From assembly GCA_024516035.1 (NCBI GenBank), contig CM044959.1, forward strand, positions 28,732,605 through 28,796,604: a DNA stretch of 64,000 nt, given 5' to 3'. This document shows, piece after piece, positions 25,401 through 36,230 of the stretch; within the stretch, counting starts at the first letter, position 1, and each line of letters opens with the position of its first letter. The notes beneath the pieces were generated by a model, which had not been told where the DNA came from, searched no databases, and saw only the letters and a list, made by a program, of their open reading frames with translations. Position numbers and translations under genes: made by a program. Source of the DNA: Bactericera cockerelli (taxonomy: Eukaryota; Arthropoda; Insecta; Hemiptera; Triozidae).

Positions 25401-26990
25401 CCAGTGATAATAAAATTTACAAGATATTGAATTATGCACATTTTGTCCTGTTGAAACATGCTTCAATATTAAAATTTAATCTAACCAAGTTTAGAGTTTC
25501 TGAGTTTAATGCTTTTAGTTAATAATTGTAAAGAAGATAACTAATGAAAATAAAACATAATGGGTGAACAAGCAACTTGAAGGACACATTCATTACTATG
25601 TCTCTACAGTATTGCAGCAACTAGTGGATTTGAATTATTATCGTTGTTGTACTTTGCAACCATCAGCTTAATATATGAGTCCTGATTTAGCATTTGATGA
25701 GAATGGTTTTAAAGTATGCTACAATGATGCATAGAACATGTTGCTTCAGTGAAATCCCACCTGAATATTGTAAAAACTGCGAATTTTTAATCAACGTGTT
25801 ATTTATCTAACCCTTCTCAAAAACTATTAATCTAAGATTAAGTTTGAAACTGAAACAACAAATTACAACAACAAAAAACTAACCCAAAGTAACCATACTT
25901 TTTACAAAGCTGAAACTTGCTTTCATCTTCGACCATATAATATACCATGATATACATTATACATAAATATTATCGCGCGTTAACAACTTAACACACTTCC
26001 AAAGTCCAAACCCATACTCGTGAAATAAAAACATAAAATGTACGTGATACTAGTAGCCTTCAAATATAAATTAAGTTTAGGCTTTGTCCGAAATTTTTTG
26101 TTAGTAGCTATCCCAAATATTTCTTTAATCGAACGGCGGAGCGGGGCGTGTCGCGTCTTGCCGGTTGAAAGTTGAAACTAAACCATGTTGGGCGATGGAA
26201 GGTGTCAAGGTGAGGGTAAAACTCCCGTCTTAAATTCAGTCAGTCAAAAGTTGTACTAAATGTACATGAATAAAGTCCTATATTAAATAGACGAGACGTT
26301 AAAAAAAAGATATTCAGTACATGAGCTTGTAAGGCATTGGCGAAGATCAGTACAATTATCACGTATTGCTGATAAAAGTAGTTCCACATTAACCCAACGG
26401 TGTTTTGATAGAACGCAAGCGGGAAATAGACATAAACCTATGTAAATTAGAACCAGGTACCAAGTAGGCACTTTCTTTCCAATCGTTTGTAGTGGATGAG
26501 AACTAGGAATATCCAATTTTAGCTTAATACACACTTAATATTCCAACAGAAATGCAATTGGACGAGAGAGATCCATTCATTCAATGTTTTTAACGGAATA
26601 TAATCATATTTTATTATATTAAGATGGATGACATGTAAGGCACGTACGCACACATACAATATGTATTAAGGGGATGAGAATGCAATGAAATTATTTAGGA
26701 ATAGGAGAGAGGGCAGGAGATCACCGTTTGAAAATAATTACACCAGAAAATGTACCAAAAAATTGTTTCCCAAAAAAGCATGAGGCTAATACCACATGAA
26801 GACCCAGGCAGGCATTGGTTACCTCTGGTACATGCTCCTTATCGCTCTGATAACTTTCTTCGTCCGATACATGGAGGCTAGCCTCGTTTGAGGGTAAGTT
26901 GTCCACACTAAAATTGTTCTCCACTCCCGAGTCGAGAGATTTGCTGTCGGAATACTCGGGGTTCGAGTCTGGTCTAATTGTCTCCATCAT
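16419..26990 (-). CDS. Septin, SEPT6/8/10/11 group, 9 coding exons
   Basis: Exons in transcript order: 26990-26823, 24494-24365, 22677-22535, 21950-21757, 21561-21450, 20585-20393, 19178-19051, 17905-17732, 16592-16419. The total is 1416 nt (471 aa) with all phases closing. Septins are GTP-binding proteins that assemble hetero-oligomeric filaments at the cortex and cytokinetic ring; SEPT6-group members are reported to bind but not hydrolyse GTP. An acidic N-terminus (exon 1) precedes [17 protein letters not shown], then the P-loop GETGLGKST at about residue 99, DTVGYGD (G3), AKAD (G4) near 236, and the septin unique element with [20 protein letters not shown]. The C-terminal coiled coil (about 360-450) ends in a basic KSKKK tail. 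Exon 1 starts MMETIRPDS; either Met is possible. The exon 7 donor is the end unit of a 31-bp tandem array. Insect orthologues include Drosophila Sep2/Sep5; I cannot choose between them. Confidence 0.97.
16771..16985 (+). mobile_element. 5S rRNA-derived SINE in septin intron 8
   Basis: Head 'gatggcgcgttgaatgcacc GGTTCTCGTAGGATCA...GAAGTTAAGCAACGTC', body 'aggctgggtgaagttaatgt ...gcgaatggaggg', ends in an A-run. It lacks the 'acttggatgggtgacc' segment. Confidence 0.88.
17133..17275 (-). mobile_element. LINE 3' end, AAAGCC/GGCTTT hairpin type
   Basis: On the minus strand 'ggttcggtggaagag' then AAAGCC-aca-GGCTTT (17250-17236), 'aacctcaccccttggttcac', an A/T-rich UTR and a tail. Its best partner in the window is 19640-19810 on the plus strand. 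Confidence 0.7.
17413..17706 (+). mobile_element. tRNA-derived SINE (GTCAC family) with 15-bp TSD
   Basis: The head GTCACTGTGGCAGAGCGAG with box B GGGTTCGATTCCC is followed by 'ctctgtacttggatgttcgg', 'cctcgtgaggaaaaatgagt' type body and an ATT tail. A perfect target-site duplication TATAGAAAATAGAGA lies at 17398-17412 and 17707-17721. The insertion is antisense in septin intron 8, only about 10 bp beyond the exon 8 donor. Other copies: 21171, 46859, 49346. Confidence 0.95.
17943..18146 (+). mobile_element. tRNA-derived SINE (GTCCCGG family)
   Basis: Close to the 7842 copy, with a short extra 'ataatccagat' in the anticodon region and an ATT tail. It lies in septin intron 7, about 40 bp from the exon 8 acceptor, so SINEs sit on both sides of exon 8. 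Confidence 0.92.
18569..19064 (-). repeat. 31-bp tandem array of the septin exon 7 donor
   Basis: Sixteen units with an exact 31-bp period (landmark GGAGCTGACCC on the plus strand, 18569 to 19034). On the septin strand each unit reads TTGGAAGAG|GTAAGTGGGTC plus 'agctccttgaa': the last nine bases of exon 7, the donor and the start of intron 7. The unit at 19034-19064 contains the genuine donor (exon end 19051). Most of the other fifteen keep a GT at the donor position; about four have it changed (for example to TTAAG). Reading past the true donor meets an in-frame TGA within one unit. Confidence 0.95.
19386..19562. mobile_element. Fold-back MITE
   Basis: Starts GGTCCTTGTTCCAGAGAGCA and ends with its near complement TGCTTTCTGGAACAAGGCC. 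The inverted similarity continues nearly to the centre ('ctgattggttcattt' against 'gaataaccaatcaaag'-like text), so the whole 176 bp can fold into one hairpin. Septin intron 6 (between exons 6 and 7). Confidence 0.8.
19640..19810 (+). mobile_element. LINE 3' end, AAAGCC/GGCTTT hairpin type
   Basis: 'gagtttggtagaagag' then AAAGCC-aca-GGCTTT (19686-19700), 'taacctggccccttggttca' and an ATA/ATT-rich tail. It matches 17133-17275 in inverse orientation. Confidence 0.7.
19900..19932. repeat. Short perfect hairpin
   Basis: CCTTATTGAGCTT, a 7-nt loop, then AAGCTCAATAAGG: a 13-bp perfect stem. A third partial copy of the arm follows directly. No function can be assigned. Confidence 0.6.
20079..20332. 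repeat. Three GTGCATYYARATGCAC palindromic motifs
   Basis: Imperfect 16-bp palindromes at 20079-20094, 20157-20172 and 20317-20332, each near 'atcttccc' or 'ttgggaag' text. The last is 60 bp downstream of septin exon 6. They may be pieces of one inverted-repeat mobile element. Confidence 0.55.
21171..21372 (+). mobile_element. GTCAC-family SINE, internally deleted
   Basis: Head start 'agtcaccgtggccaatgggt' joins directly to 'tcgatcccggcggtccactcat', deleting most of the box-B flank, followed by the family body and 3' end 'gataaaataacacaaagaaa'. Septin intron 5 (between exons 5 and 6). Confidence 0.8.
22281..22465 (+). mobile_element. LINE 3' end, AATGCC/GGCAT hairpin type
   Basis: 'gttaagtggcagag' then AATGCC-taa-GGCATC (22301-22315), 'aacttcgcccct' and a long T/A-rich UTR. 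It is nearly the same as the 3' part of 9250-9625. Confidence 0.75.
22990..23125 (+). mobile_element. LINE 3' end, AATGCC-gtt-GGCATT type
   Basis: 'gacaacggaagag' then AATGCC-gtt-GGCATT (23018-23032), 'agcaccgcccttgatcaag', then 'ttgtaaataaaac' tail. It is a different element from the 22281 copy but has the same layout. Confidence 0.65.
23126..24364. other. Septin intron 2, no gene seen
   Basis: Includes a G-rich stretch at about 23818-23843. 'caGGGATCTTCAACCTGTTT' near 23798 resembles a hAT-type terminal repeat, but no matching far end is convincing. Confidence 0.3.
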
Positions 26991-29292
26991 TGTTAACTAG
27001 CTCTCAGTTCACAGGAAAACTTGATCTTTTGTTTTTTCTCGTGTCACAAAAATGTTTTTAAATGTAATTCTTGTGATGATAATAGGCAACACTTTGTATC
27101 TTCAGTTTCTTTCGGGCTTTTTGATGACAACAAAGACAAAACACTAATTAATTAAATTTATCATTACAATGACAAAAATGATGTAATCTAAAGATGTTCA
27201 TTGTTTCTTGAATACACCTGAGTATTTCGAAATGCTTTTAGACTCATTGATTAGGGCTTAATAAAGACTGCTATAATTTTTGTATAAAATAACTTACCAG
27301 TTACCAATATGATAATTGTTTAGACAGATTGACATCAAAGGATTTATTACTTTAGCTTTTATTTTTTCAAAATTAAAAATACAAATGTAGGTAGGTACCT
27401 GGTACATACTACACACTACAGGGACTGAGGGTGTGATGTTGATCAACTCTCACCCTAATCAATTTTATTTAATCAACTATTAAGTCAAAGTTTAACTTCC
27501 ACTTGTATTTATATTGAAACACACCAACGGCACGTATTAACTTATAAATGATGTACCACCGTTTGATGAGTATCTATGGATTCATAAACCGTTTACTGTT
27601 CAACCAAAAAAACCAATTTTAAACTAAGGAAGTTAAAATAAAGATTATGAGAATGATTTTCTTTTCCTAATAATTAGGAAATTACTCATGAATATATTGT
27701 TGGGAATTCGGTAAATCCGGCAGGTCTTAAGTTGTTGTTCTCAATATACGCCTTTGATAAACAACCAAATCATTATTTAAAAAAACCCCCCGAGTTCGGT
27801 CAACACAATAGACAGCGTCACTGCTATCAGGAGTTGGGACACTTGGGTTTACTGATGAAAGAAATCCATTATAATTATAATTTATACACATTAGCTTGAA
27901 GAGCATTCGGTTTAAGGACCATTTTCGTTTATATCAAAAAATAAAGATGCTTGAAGAAACACGACACAGTTAATGACAGTAGATGCTTCAAAAAATTACA
28001 TTAAATTTTAAAATGTCGATTGATTCATTTTAGATTTGCGGCTTAAAAACAGCCAGCTAGACTTATAGCCTGTCCTATGAGAACACTAAATAACAGTAGA
28101 ACCAGATTTTAGAGCACAGTCTCGCCTTGTTTATTCTTTCATCACAACTGTAATTGACACTTGAAATACGAGATTTGTGCTTGAGATTTTCTCACTCAAT
28201 AGAAAAAAAAAGAAGTAGAAACGCGAGTACATGCAGTTTTAATCTGGGAGCGATAACTATGAGCTGATAGAGATTTATCAGATCGAACATTCCGGTAACT
28301 ACCGAGAACTGAGAGGAGAATGGTCCTTATTCAAGAAGACCTGACGGAGATTATAATGCATACGTAATTACGTTTACAGGGTGGTTGCAACTTTCGATTT
28401 GAAGCAAAAAGTAGATACCTACAAGAGCAAGAGCAAGAAGGTCTTTCAATTTTTTGCTCTGGCTAAGGGTGTTACACTGTTACATACTGTTACATGGGGA
28501 GCGAATAACGCGAACATTAAACGGAAAATAGTATAGTTCGTGTACATTATTTGTGTTTTTACTTTCTATTCTCTATAAGGTATAGAAAGTATTGTTTCTG
28601 TACCAACCATTAATTTTTTCTTCTTTATTTTTATTCAATTCTTCGCAATTTTACACAGTGTAATTATGCAGACAAATCATTTTTATTTCGTTCACATTTT
28701 TTATTTATTTTTGCACTCTTAAAAAATAAATTTACAAGAGACGTTATTATCCCTAAATTTGTAGTTAACAAGACTGAGGTCTGAGCAACCCTGATGAGCT
28801 GGTTCCTAAAAAGCATGACGTTTCATGTTTCTACTGATAAGAGAATAGCCCTGCTGCTCACTCCTCATTCAAACAAAATTAGCAGCGGGATTGATAAAAA
28901 ATGAATGGATAGCGCACGGTGCGTTGTCCCGCACACCACTTGCTTCAAGTATTTCAATGATGATAAGATTGATAAGCATTATCAACAGCGTGATTATAGG
29001 AACAATAACAATATCTTTCTTTTATATCAAGCTACACATCTCGTGAGAGATCTTGAAGAGGAACTTAGCAAGAACGAATAATCGAAAACGATTCAAAATA
29101 AAAAAAATGTGTGCAAGAAGGAAATATGATTTGAAAAAATTAAAAAAACTTTTTATTATTAATGTTACCTGTTACCACTGAGTCACCAGTGGCGGAATTT
29201 GAGTTATAAGGAGTTGTGTGGTGTCACACCAGTTTATTTTCTTTTGTACATTATCTCCCACGTTTTTTTTTATGTTATATGAATAATGTATA

Positions 29293-29410
29293 CAGGGTGG
29301 ACCAAAAAAACGTTTACACCCGTTAATGGTAGATTACTGACAATATTTCCAGCCCGGATCTGCAATCCGTTTTTTCGGATTTTTAGCAACTTTCCGAAAG
29401 TTTAAGATGA
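29293..29410 (+). mobile_element. Solo terminal repeat of the mariner-like element
   Basis: Starts CAGGGTGGACCAAAAAAACG after TATA and follows the outer 110 bp of the 11380-14046 terminal repeat with a deletion, then stops. No second end is seen nearby. Confidence 0.8.
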
Positions 29411-30332
29411 GTTTGATACATCAGTTCTAACATGTAATTTTACAGTATACTACCACAATGAATCCTTCATTTACCAGATCTAGAAATTAAATCCTTGTTG
29501 AATTAAAAAAAAAATCAACTATTATTTAGGTAATAAGTAGGTAAAGTCACACTTGAAACTCAGGTTACTTTTATGCTCAGTATAACTTAATCTTATACTT
29601 GGTGGTTTTAAAATAAGTAGATATGATGGTGAAAAAATAAATATACTTAAATTCATTTTTTCTGGTTAACACTACACAAGAACAGGTGACAAGTAACCTG
29701 GTCACTTGACCACTCTTCTTTGGTTCTATGAAATTAATCATCAATTTACTCATATGATAGGACTGAAGGGTATTCTTATCACTACCCCTTGACAGTATCA
29801 GTCAGTTCTTGAGAAATACTAATATAAAGATACCTGATCATGATTTAAATTCCTAGAAGGTTATGTTTTAAAAAAATATATATAAAAAAGTGTACAAAAT
29901 ACTTTTTATAAATTCATAATTAGAATAGCTCATGTATAAAGAATTTCAAATTGTAAACAAAATTTAAGAAATATTTCACCTCTACAGTTATCTACATACA
30001 TTCTTCTCAGCATTCTAGTTCTTATTGTATGCCTCTATAGAAGTCTATTATTAATATACTTTCTAAGTCAATTGTTAGTCATTGTGTACTTTTAAGCATT
30101 CATTTTGATACCTCCTCTCACAGCATGAGTCAAAACTTCCAAACTAAGAAATAGATTATTATGAGGATTGTAGAGATATACAATTATACATATATGTATC
30201 TCTACTTGAATTTGTGGGTTTACTGAGCTAAAGAATAATCATTGCAACTAGAAAATAAATCTCTGCAACAGGCAAACCAAAAATTAAAATAGGTGATTTA
30301 AAAAAAATACTATTCTGGTGTCAATTCTGGCA

Positions 30333-30490
30333 TTTCTGGCCCTACCCAGGCTGGGTGAGGTTAATGTGGGTAGCTGGTACAATTCCCAGTGAATGGAGGG
30401 TAAAACCCCCGTCTTAATCCAGGACTTTAAATCAAATAGAATCATTGGTGTAAGGAAGGGCATCCAGCCGTAAAGAAGGATTTTACACTT
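30333..30490 (+). mobile_element. SINE body fragment (shared-core family)
   Basis: 'ggccctacccaggctgggtg...gaatggagggtaaaaccccc...gtaaggaagggcatccagcc' matches the body and 3' part of the minus-strand SINE at 53850-54200. A 5S-type head fragment follows at about 30590-30655. Confidence 0.7.
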
Positions 30491-30822
30491 TTTCTCTTAT
30501 TTTTTGGTAATTTTTTTTTTATAGTAATTAATCATTAATTATTATAGTAATTTATCATTTAATTACACAAGTTAAAAGCACCAGTATTGCTCGTTCTGTC
30601 ATCAAAAGTTAAAGCATCATCCAATGAGGTCAAGACTTGGATTGGTGACCATTCAATTTTTTTGTTGAACTTATTAGGTAAATACCAGAAGAGTTCAAAA
30701 AGTTCTTTGTCGTCCATGGTTAGAAAAAAACTAAAAAACAGATAGAAAGTTGGGAAAACTACTAAATTTCAAGAGGAAAAAACTGTATTGTAAGAGTGGG
30801 AACAGGAAAAAAAGAGATGCAA

Positions 30823-30912
30823 TGCAATCCCGGTTTCAGCATGGATTTAGTAATGTGAGTTTGAGTAGTTGTGATATCACAAAAGTGATTAACACAAATA
30901 TGATATCTTTTT
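30823..30912 (+). mobile_element. tRNA(Thr)-like SINE, 3' half
   Basis: 'cccggtttcagcatggattt...gtgatatcacaaaagtgatt' matches the downstream half of the family; the tRNA head is missing. Confidence 0.75.
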
Positions 30913-31493
30913 TGTTAGATGCAATAAAAAATGTGTGCTATGCACAGTCAATGGGAATGGGCTCTTACAGATTTTGTTATGAAAGGTTACATATTTTAGT
31001 TATTATAATTGTGTTGAAAGAAGTTTACAGTAACAACTTCTTAAGAACCGGACCCTGCAAAAGACTAAATTATAAATCAGGTTTAAAGTTAATAAGCTAG
31101 ACTGTCTCTCAAGTTGGGCTATAGTGTGTTCTTACTGTTTGAAACTCCAAATTGATGGAGGGTCTGACTTATATTAACCTTAATCCTATTTAAAAATTGG
31201 GCCATGGTTCTCAACCTCATCTAAGATTTTGTTTTTAAATTTAAAATATGTAGTTTATGTACAACATTAATATCGGGTAAAGGTAAGCTAATGCACTGAG
31301 TACTTGAGGACACAAGCCATGATCACTTCACTAGATTAATGATATGAACAAAATGATATTAACAAAAATCAATGCTCCAGTATTTAATGAGTGTCTCATA
31401 ATGTAACTCATGTTTTTTATGATAAATTTAATTTTGTTGTTGTTGAAATAGTCATTAAAGATTGGTGGACAAGTCGGAGGAAGATAACATTAC

Positions 31494-31544
31494 CTTGGCA
31501 CCTTTGACAGCATCAGACTGCCCAACAGCTACCATCTTTTGCAT
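31494..31544 (-). CDS. Candidate alternative first exon of the septin gene
   Basis: On the minus strand an ATG opens a 17-codon frame, MQKMVAVGQSDAVKGAK, ending exactly at a good donor (AAG|GTAATG) in phase 0. Phase 0 is what septin exon 2 (24494-24365, [10 protein letters not shown]...) needs. SEPT6-group proteins commonly have short variable N-termini encoded by a separate first exon. It could equally belong to another transcript or be chance. No upstream promoter element is identified. Confidence 0.35.
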
Positions 31545-32344
31545 TTAATCTTGATTAAACCAGCACTCGCTTCTATACTGAAAGACTACCCATTAATATT
31601 GAATTATCACACAAATATGAAAATTTGTGAGATAGAAGAAATTAGATTGGAAAGTAAATGGTAAATTCAAAATTAGAGAAAAATCATAACAGAGGGAGAG
31701 CCCGCAGCCGATGGGCACCCAAAAAACGCTTAGCTACTCGGTTTAACTCGTACTTTTTCGTATGACGTCGGAAATTCGGAATTCAGATGGGATTGGGGAC
31801 CACAGATTTCTTCATTTTAAAATAAATTTAGCCGTATTTTTTTTCTAACCAAAGTTGTGGATTCAACTGGAATAAAATGAACGAACTGGAAGAAAGTCAT
31901 TTTTCTTTTGGAAGAGGAAAATCTTCTTCCAGTTTGATTAACCAAAATGGAATTAGAAAATTCTTACTTCCAGTTCTATTATAGGTTAAGTCCATTGTTT
32001 ATCTCTAGAAGTACCGAAACGCATTTTTCTTTCACGAATGGAAATACATACTTGGAAATACCGAGAACTTGGAAAAAGAAATTATCCAAAAGAAAAATAC
32101 AACTTTTCTGTATCGAAAAGATGAAAACTGTTGCCATGTTCACTTTTTGTATGTGTTGAGTAAATGTGCATTGGCCATCGTTCAACGTTGTCTTTGTAAA
32201 CAAAACGCGTTTATTATTATTATATTTTCATCCTAACATTCCCACAACTATGCAGGCTTTAAGAACGGCTCGTTATATGGGACGTTGAAACAAAAAATGT
32301 TCACTCCTCCAGAATTAAAAATAGAATGCATATTTTTACTTTCC

Positions 32345-32580
32345 TCTGCCAGCATCTATGGCGCGTTGAATGCATCGTTTCTCGTAGGATCCCCGAAGAG
32401 CAATGTCCAACGAGGTGAAATTCACAAACCGGCTGGCTACCCACATTAACCTCAACCAGCCTGGGGGTGAAGCCGGAATATCAGGATCACGAAGTATTTC
32501 ACTCGCTGCACGTTGCTAAACTTCGGTAATCCTATATGAGAACTGGTGGAAGGTGCAATCAACGCGCCATCGACGCTGAT
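32345..32580. mobile_element. Two 5S-type SINE pieces, head to head
   Basis: A plus-strand head ('gcgcgttgaatgcatcg TTTCTCGTAGGATC', 32350-32423) runs straight into a minus-strand copy ending 'gcgccatcgacgctga' (32424-32580). Together they form an inverted repeat. Confidence 0.75.
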
Positions 32581-33165
32581 GGGTAAAAAGTCAGTACTCA
32601 ACTACCCGACACCCGTGCATGGATGGATGACCAGAAAATTCTACTCCATGCTGAGCTTTTTTGTAGAGAACTCTCCTACCTCCTCTGCAATTGCTGGCTC
32701 ATCAGACTTAAAACACCAGCTGTACAGTATAGGTACGACAGACAAACTACAGTTTACTTTCAGTAATACATATTATAAGAACGCCCGTTAATTACTAATT
32801 TAATAATATTATGCAATAGGACACTTACTGATAGTAGCGCGCTCTTTTGTCTCCTAGACACACTTTCATTAGAGCTCAGACCGCTTTGAATTTTCTTGGC
32901 TCCAAAATTTAAATAGAATATTATTTATTTTACAAAACTTTCGGTGGCTTTTCCTACTTTTCACTAATTTTTAAAAAATAAGAAATTCTTATTTATCCTT
33001 CTAGTTTAATTGTGTTTAAATGCAGTTCTCCAATGTTCACGTAGTAGTTCTATCCTTCCAATGAAATGTACATTATGTTCTGTCCTGCTGTGTGAAGAAC
33101 CTCTGACTCATCTCAAGTTCTAGAAGAATCTGAAATCTAGAGAAATTGCCTTTATCAAAAAAGAA

Positions 33166-33774
33166 ATGTTTGCAATACTGGTGAGTGGACGTTTAGTCCA
33201 AACTAACTATGAACTTGTAGCCGAAAATAGATTTCTTTTCACAATACCAGAGGCAGACACAATCAATCATGTAGCAGTGTTCCTGACAGGAACCACACCA
33301 TTTCCCGAGGGAACAGGGGGCATGGTCTACTTCAACTGGCCAGAGCCAGACTGTCCCTCTAACTGGAAACTTCTTGGAGTCATAGCTAATGAGAAACCCT
33401 CATCCATTTTCAAGATATCAAATTTTAAGAGCACAGAAAATCAAGTCAATGGGTGCACTGCAGTTGCTCTCTATAACCCTTTTGGACAACAACCCATCTC
33501 TCACAATGCTCAAATAGGAATTTCTATTGAGCCCATTGAAGTTGTCAATCAACATTTAGCTACCAAAACCAATGAGTCCATATCAAATTTTGTACAGTTC
33601 TCTCAAAAGATGGTTACAAATTTTGTTAACTTCATATCCAGTTTCTCTATTGCTCAGACCAATATGCTGCCCAACCCTAATGAAACCTATGTTCCCCTTT
33701 CAGTTGTACAGAACTGGTATCAAATGTTTGAAAGAAAACTAGCCCTAAACCCCAATTTCTGGCAGTCTTTGTAA
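33166..33774 (+). CDS. HIKESHI: Hikeshi / OPI10 homologue, single exon
   Basis: 202 aa, close to human Hikeshi (197 aa) along its whole length: MFAILVSGRLVQT at the start, INHVAVFLTGTTPFPEGTGG (residues 33-52), VYFNWP, AQIGISIEPIE, QFSQKM.TNFVNF.SSF and the C-terminus RKLALNPNFW. Hikeshi carries ATP-bound Hsp70 through nuclear pores during heat stress by binding FG-nucleoporins through its N-terminal domain. The residue equivalent to human Val54, altered in an inherited leukodystrophy, is Val here. It has no introns, unlike the human gene, so it may be an old retrocopy or a lineage that lost introns; the frame is intact. It is convergent with the ARAP gene. A 43-bp direct duplication spans its 3' end. 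Confidence 0.97.
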   Translation: MFAILVSGRLVQTNYELVAENRFLFTIPEADTINHVAVFLTGTTPFPEGTGGMVYFNWPEPDCPSNWKLLGVIANEKPSSIFKISNFKSTENQVNGCTAVALYNPFGQQPISHNAQIGISIEPIEVVNQHLATKTNESISNFVQFSQKMVTNFVNFISSFSIAQTNMLPNPNETYVPLSVVQNWYQMFERKLALNPNFWQSL

Positions 33775-33819
33775 TGAAAAACTAGCCCTAAACCCCAATT
33801 TCTGGCAGTCTTTGTAATG
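33734..33819 (+). repeat. 43-bp direct duplication over the Hikeshi stop codon
   Basis: The block from 'aaaactagccctaaacccca' to 'ggcagtctttgtaat' occurs twice, period 43 bp and almost identical. The first copy holds the last codons and TAA (33772-33774). The second, with another stop (33815-33817), is in the 3' UTR. Confidence 0.95.
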
Positions 33820-36064
33820 AACTTGCATTTTTTTTTTTTTTTTTTTAATCAAAAAAAAAAAAAGATTTTTTTCTCTTTTATTAAAAAAAGAATCAAGACC
33901 AAGAAAATGCAAGACTGACAACACTTTGAAAATATTTTTCTTGAGTTTTAAATTTCTTTAATCTACACATTTACAGAATATTTTGTATCCACCCAAAACC
34001 CTTTTCAAAATCATCACACCATCTGCAACATACGAACGAGTATATGAGAACATCACACAACTTTCATTTACCAAAACTTGAGCAGGTTTTTTTTTTTAAA
34101 ATAGTAACTTATAAAAAATAAATCAGCCTGTAAAAAATACAGAGAATGTTACTAAAAGAAATATTTAGAAAAAACAAAAATATTGTTGGGTGGTGGAATT
34201 GAACCACGGATACTAGAGTGATGTGCGCAGCTCTATATATTATTATGTGCCACGCTTCCTTGTCAAAATATCAAATATGTCAGAAATTCATGTTCAAAGT
34301 GTGAAAAATGCATGTAAAATCATCAAGAAAGACATTTGTTTCTATTAATTTTTTTGATAACTTCTAATTTATGAGATATTTTAATTTTTATTCTTTCTTG
34401 AGGTATAACCAAAAAACAAAATGGTGGATTTTTATGATATTCTTTCAGGTGTGTACTTTTAATGAAGCTACATGGCAAAATTCATTGCTCTACAACTTAC
34501 CATTCTTGAGATAATTTGTATACACACACACATCCAGAAATGTTATCAGTTCAATAAAAAAAAGAAAAAAAAAACCAACTGAAAACAATACTTTCTTTTA
34601 CCTTACAGGTAATAGAAAGTAAAAATAATATAAGGAAAGCAATAACCAGTCAGGCACTGTGTTAATTTTTTTTTCTCAGTAATATTAATTTAATTTTTCT
34701 GTTAAATTGCTAAGCAGTAATTTTTGTTCTCATGATAACTATTACCACATATTAAGGTTTTTTTTTTCATCATTATATGATGAATATATTATATCCTTCA
34801 GTCATGAAATTCAGAGGACTAAACTAGGGATTCCACTGCATGCAACATTTTGTTGCATAATGTTTCATGCTCCACTTTTCCTTAGGATCAAATGAGATTG
34901 AACCTCACTGATCTTGCAATGATTTTCATTTTAAATTTGAGAGAAAATGTTGCACGCAGTGGTATACAGGCTTTATTAGCTCTCCTTAATGGTAAACAAT
35001 ATGCCACACTATCTCTTACATTCTTCACACCTTGGCTGAGGTGTTTGATTATACAGACTTGACCCATCATAATTATATTATTGCAGATACATCACTCTTT
35101 GTTTTTGTTATAACAAATTCTTTTTTATAAAAGTAACTTGAAAATATAAAGTAGTGAAATATTTGAGTATTTATTGATTTACTACTCAACTATACATTTG
35201 TGAAATGCCAAGTTTTTATGATGCAATGTATTTTTCCATTTTCATGTTTTTTCTTGTATGAGTTTTATACTATTTTATAAAAAATCACTGTTTTGTCTTC
35301 TCAAGTCAAAATAAAACATTCTTGTACATATTCCTCTTGTACATATTATTTTCTCTAAAATATTTGTTCACTATTTTTGGGATTAAAAATACAGAGAAGA
35401 AATATTTAAAAACTACATCATTATATATTTAAATCTAAAACATCACAATAAAAGAGGATAATTTTCAATAACATTAAAATATAAAATCTGAATAATGAAG
35501 GTGTATAAAAAATGCACAAATGTTCTCACAATGATTTTATCTTAAATAAACAATAAATTTATGGTTACATTAAATTTATAAAAGACAATATCTAGAGTAA
35601 AACCATTAATATTGAAAAGTGGTAATGTAAATTATTTTTTTTATTTTTTATAGCATGGAAAAAAAAAAAAAAATCAACTAAACAAATTCTAGAGATCTCG
35701 ACAAGTTAAGTAAATGTAAAAAATTAAATTTGGGTGGGTCTTAAACCTTTAAGATTTTGTGGATCAAGTGATACTATCAATCTACATTAGTCATCTATAA
35801 AGTGATTACTTGAAAAATTAATACCTTTTGAGCAGATCAGGAGCTTCCTGTGAAATACGATTTTTTTCTTTATCTTTTTACACCTAACATGAAAGTCTTA
35901 CTCTTATTTTACAAAATATATTTATCCATTAAAATCTAAAAGAATATTTAGAATTTGGTCCAAGCATCACAATAATTTTGAACACAAACTACCAGATTAA
36001 AACCTGAGGAACATACAACATAATCACTCAGCAACGCTGTACATGTTATGTACATGCCTCTCAG

Positions 36065-36230
36065 GTGGTTTTTTTTTATTTTTTTATTAAATTGCTTTTG
36101 CATTACTTTAGAGCACTTTACCTTTGGAAACGGAAAAACTCGTTCAGAATTTTCGCTCCCGCCGGAATTCGAACCCGCAACATTGAGGTCAGTAATCAAA
36201 GCTCTTAACCACTGAGCTCCTAGAGTTCTT
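36065..36230 (-). mobile_element. tRNA-derived SINE (CCGGAGC family)
   Basis: On the minus strand 'ggagctcagtggttaagagc', box B GGGTTCGAATTCC, 'gcgaaaattctgaacgagtt' and a body like 54856-55065. Confidence 0.85.

Larger units (their letters stand above)
26991..31493. other. Septin 5' flank, no gene seen
   Basis: Over 4 kb of AT-rich sequence without a convincing coding exon. Recognisable pieces are listed separately (29293, 30333, 30823). Repeated 'aagagcaagagcaaga' near 28422 is simple repeat. Confidence 0.4.

Noticed and set aside
30750..31100. 116-codon plus-strand open frame
   Set aside because: Starts in low-complexity lysine-rich sequence and passes through a SINE fragment; no protein signature.
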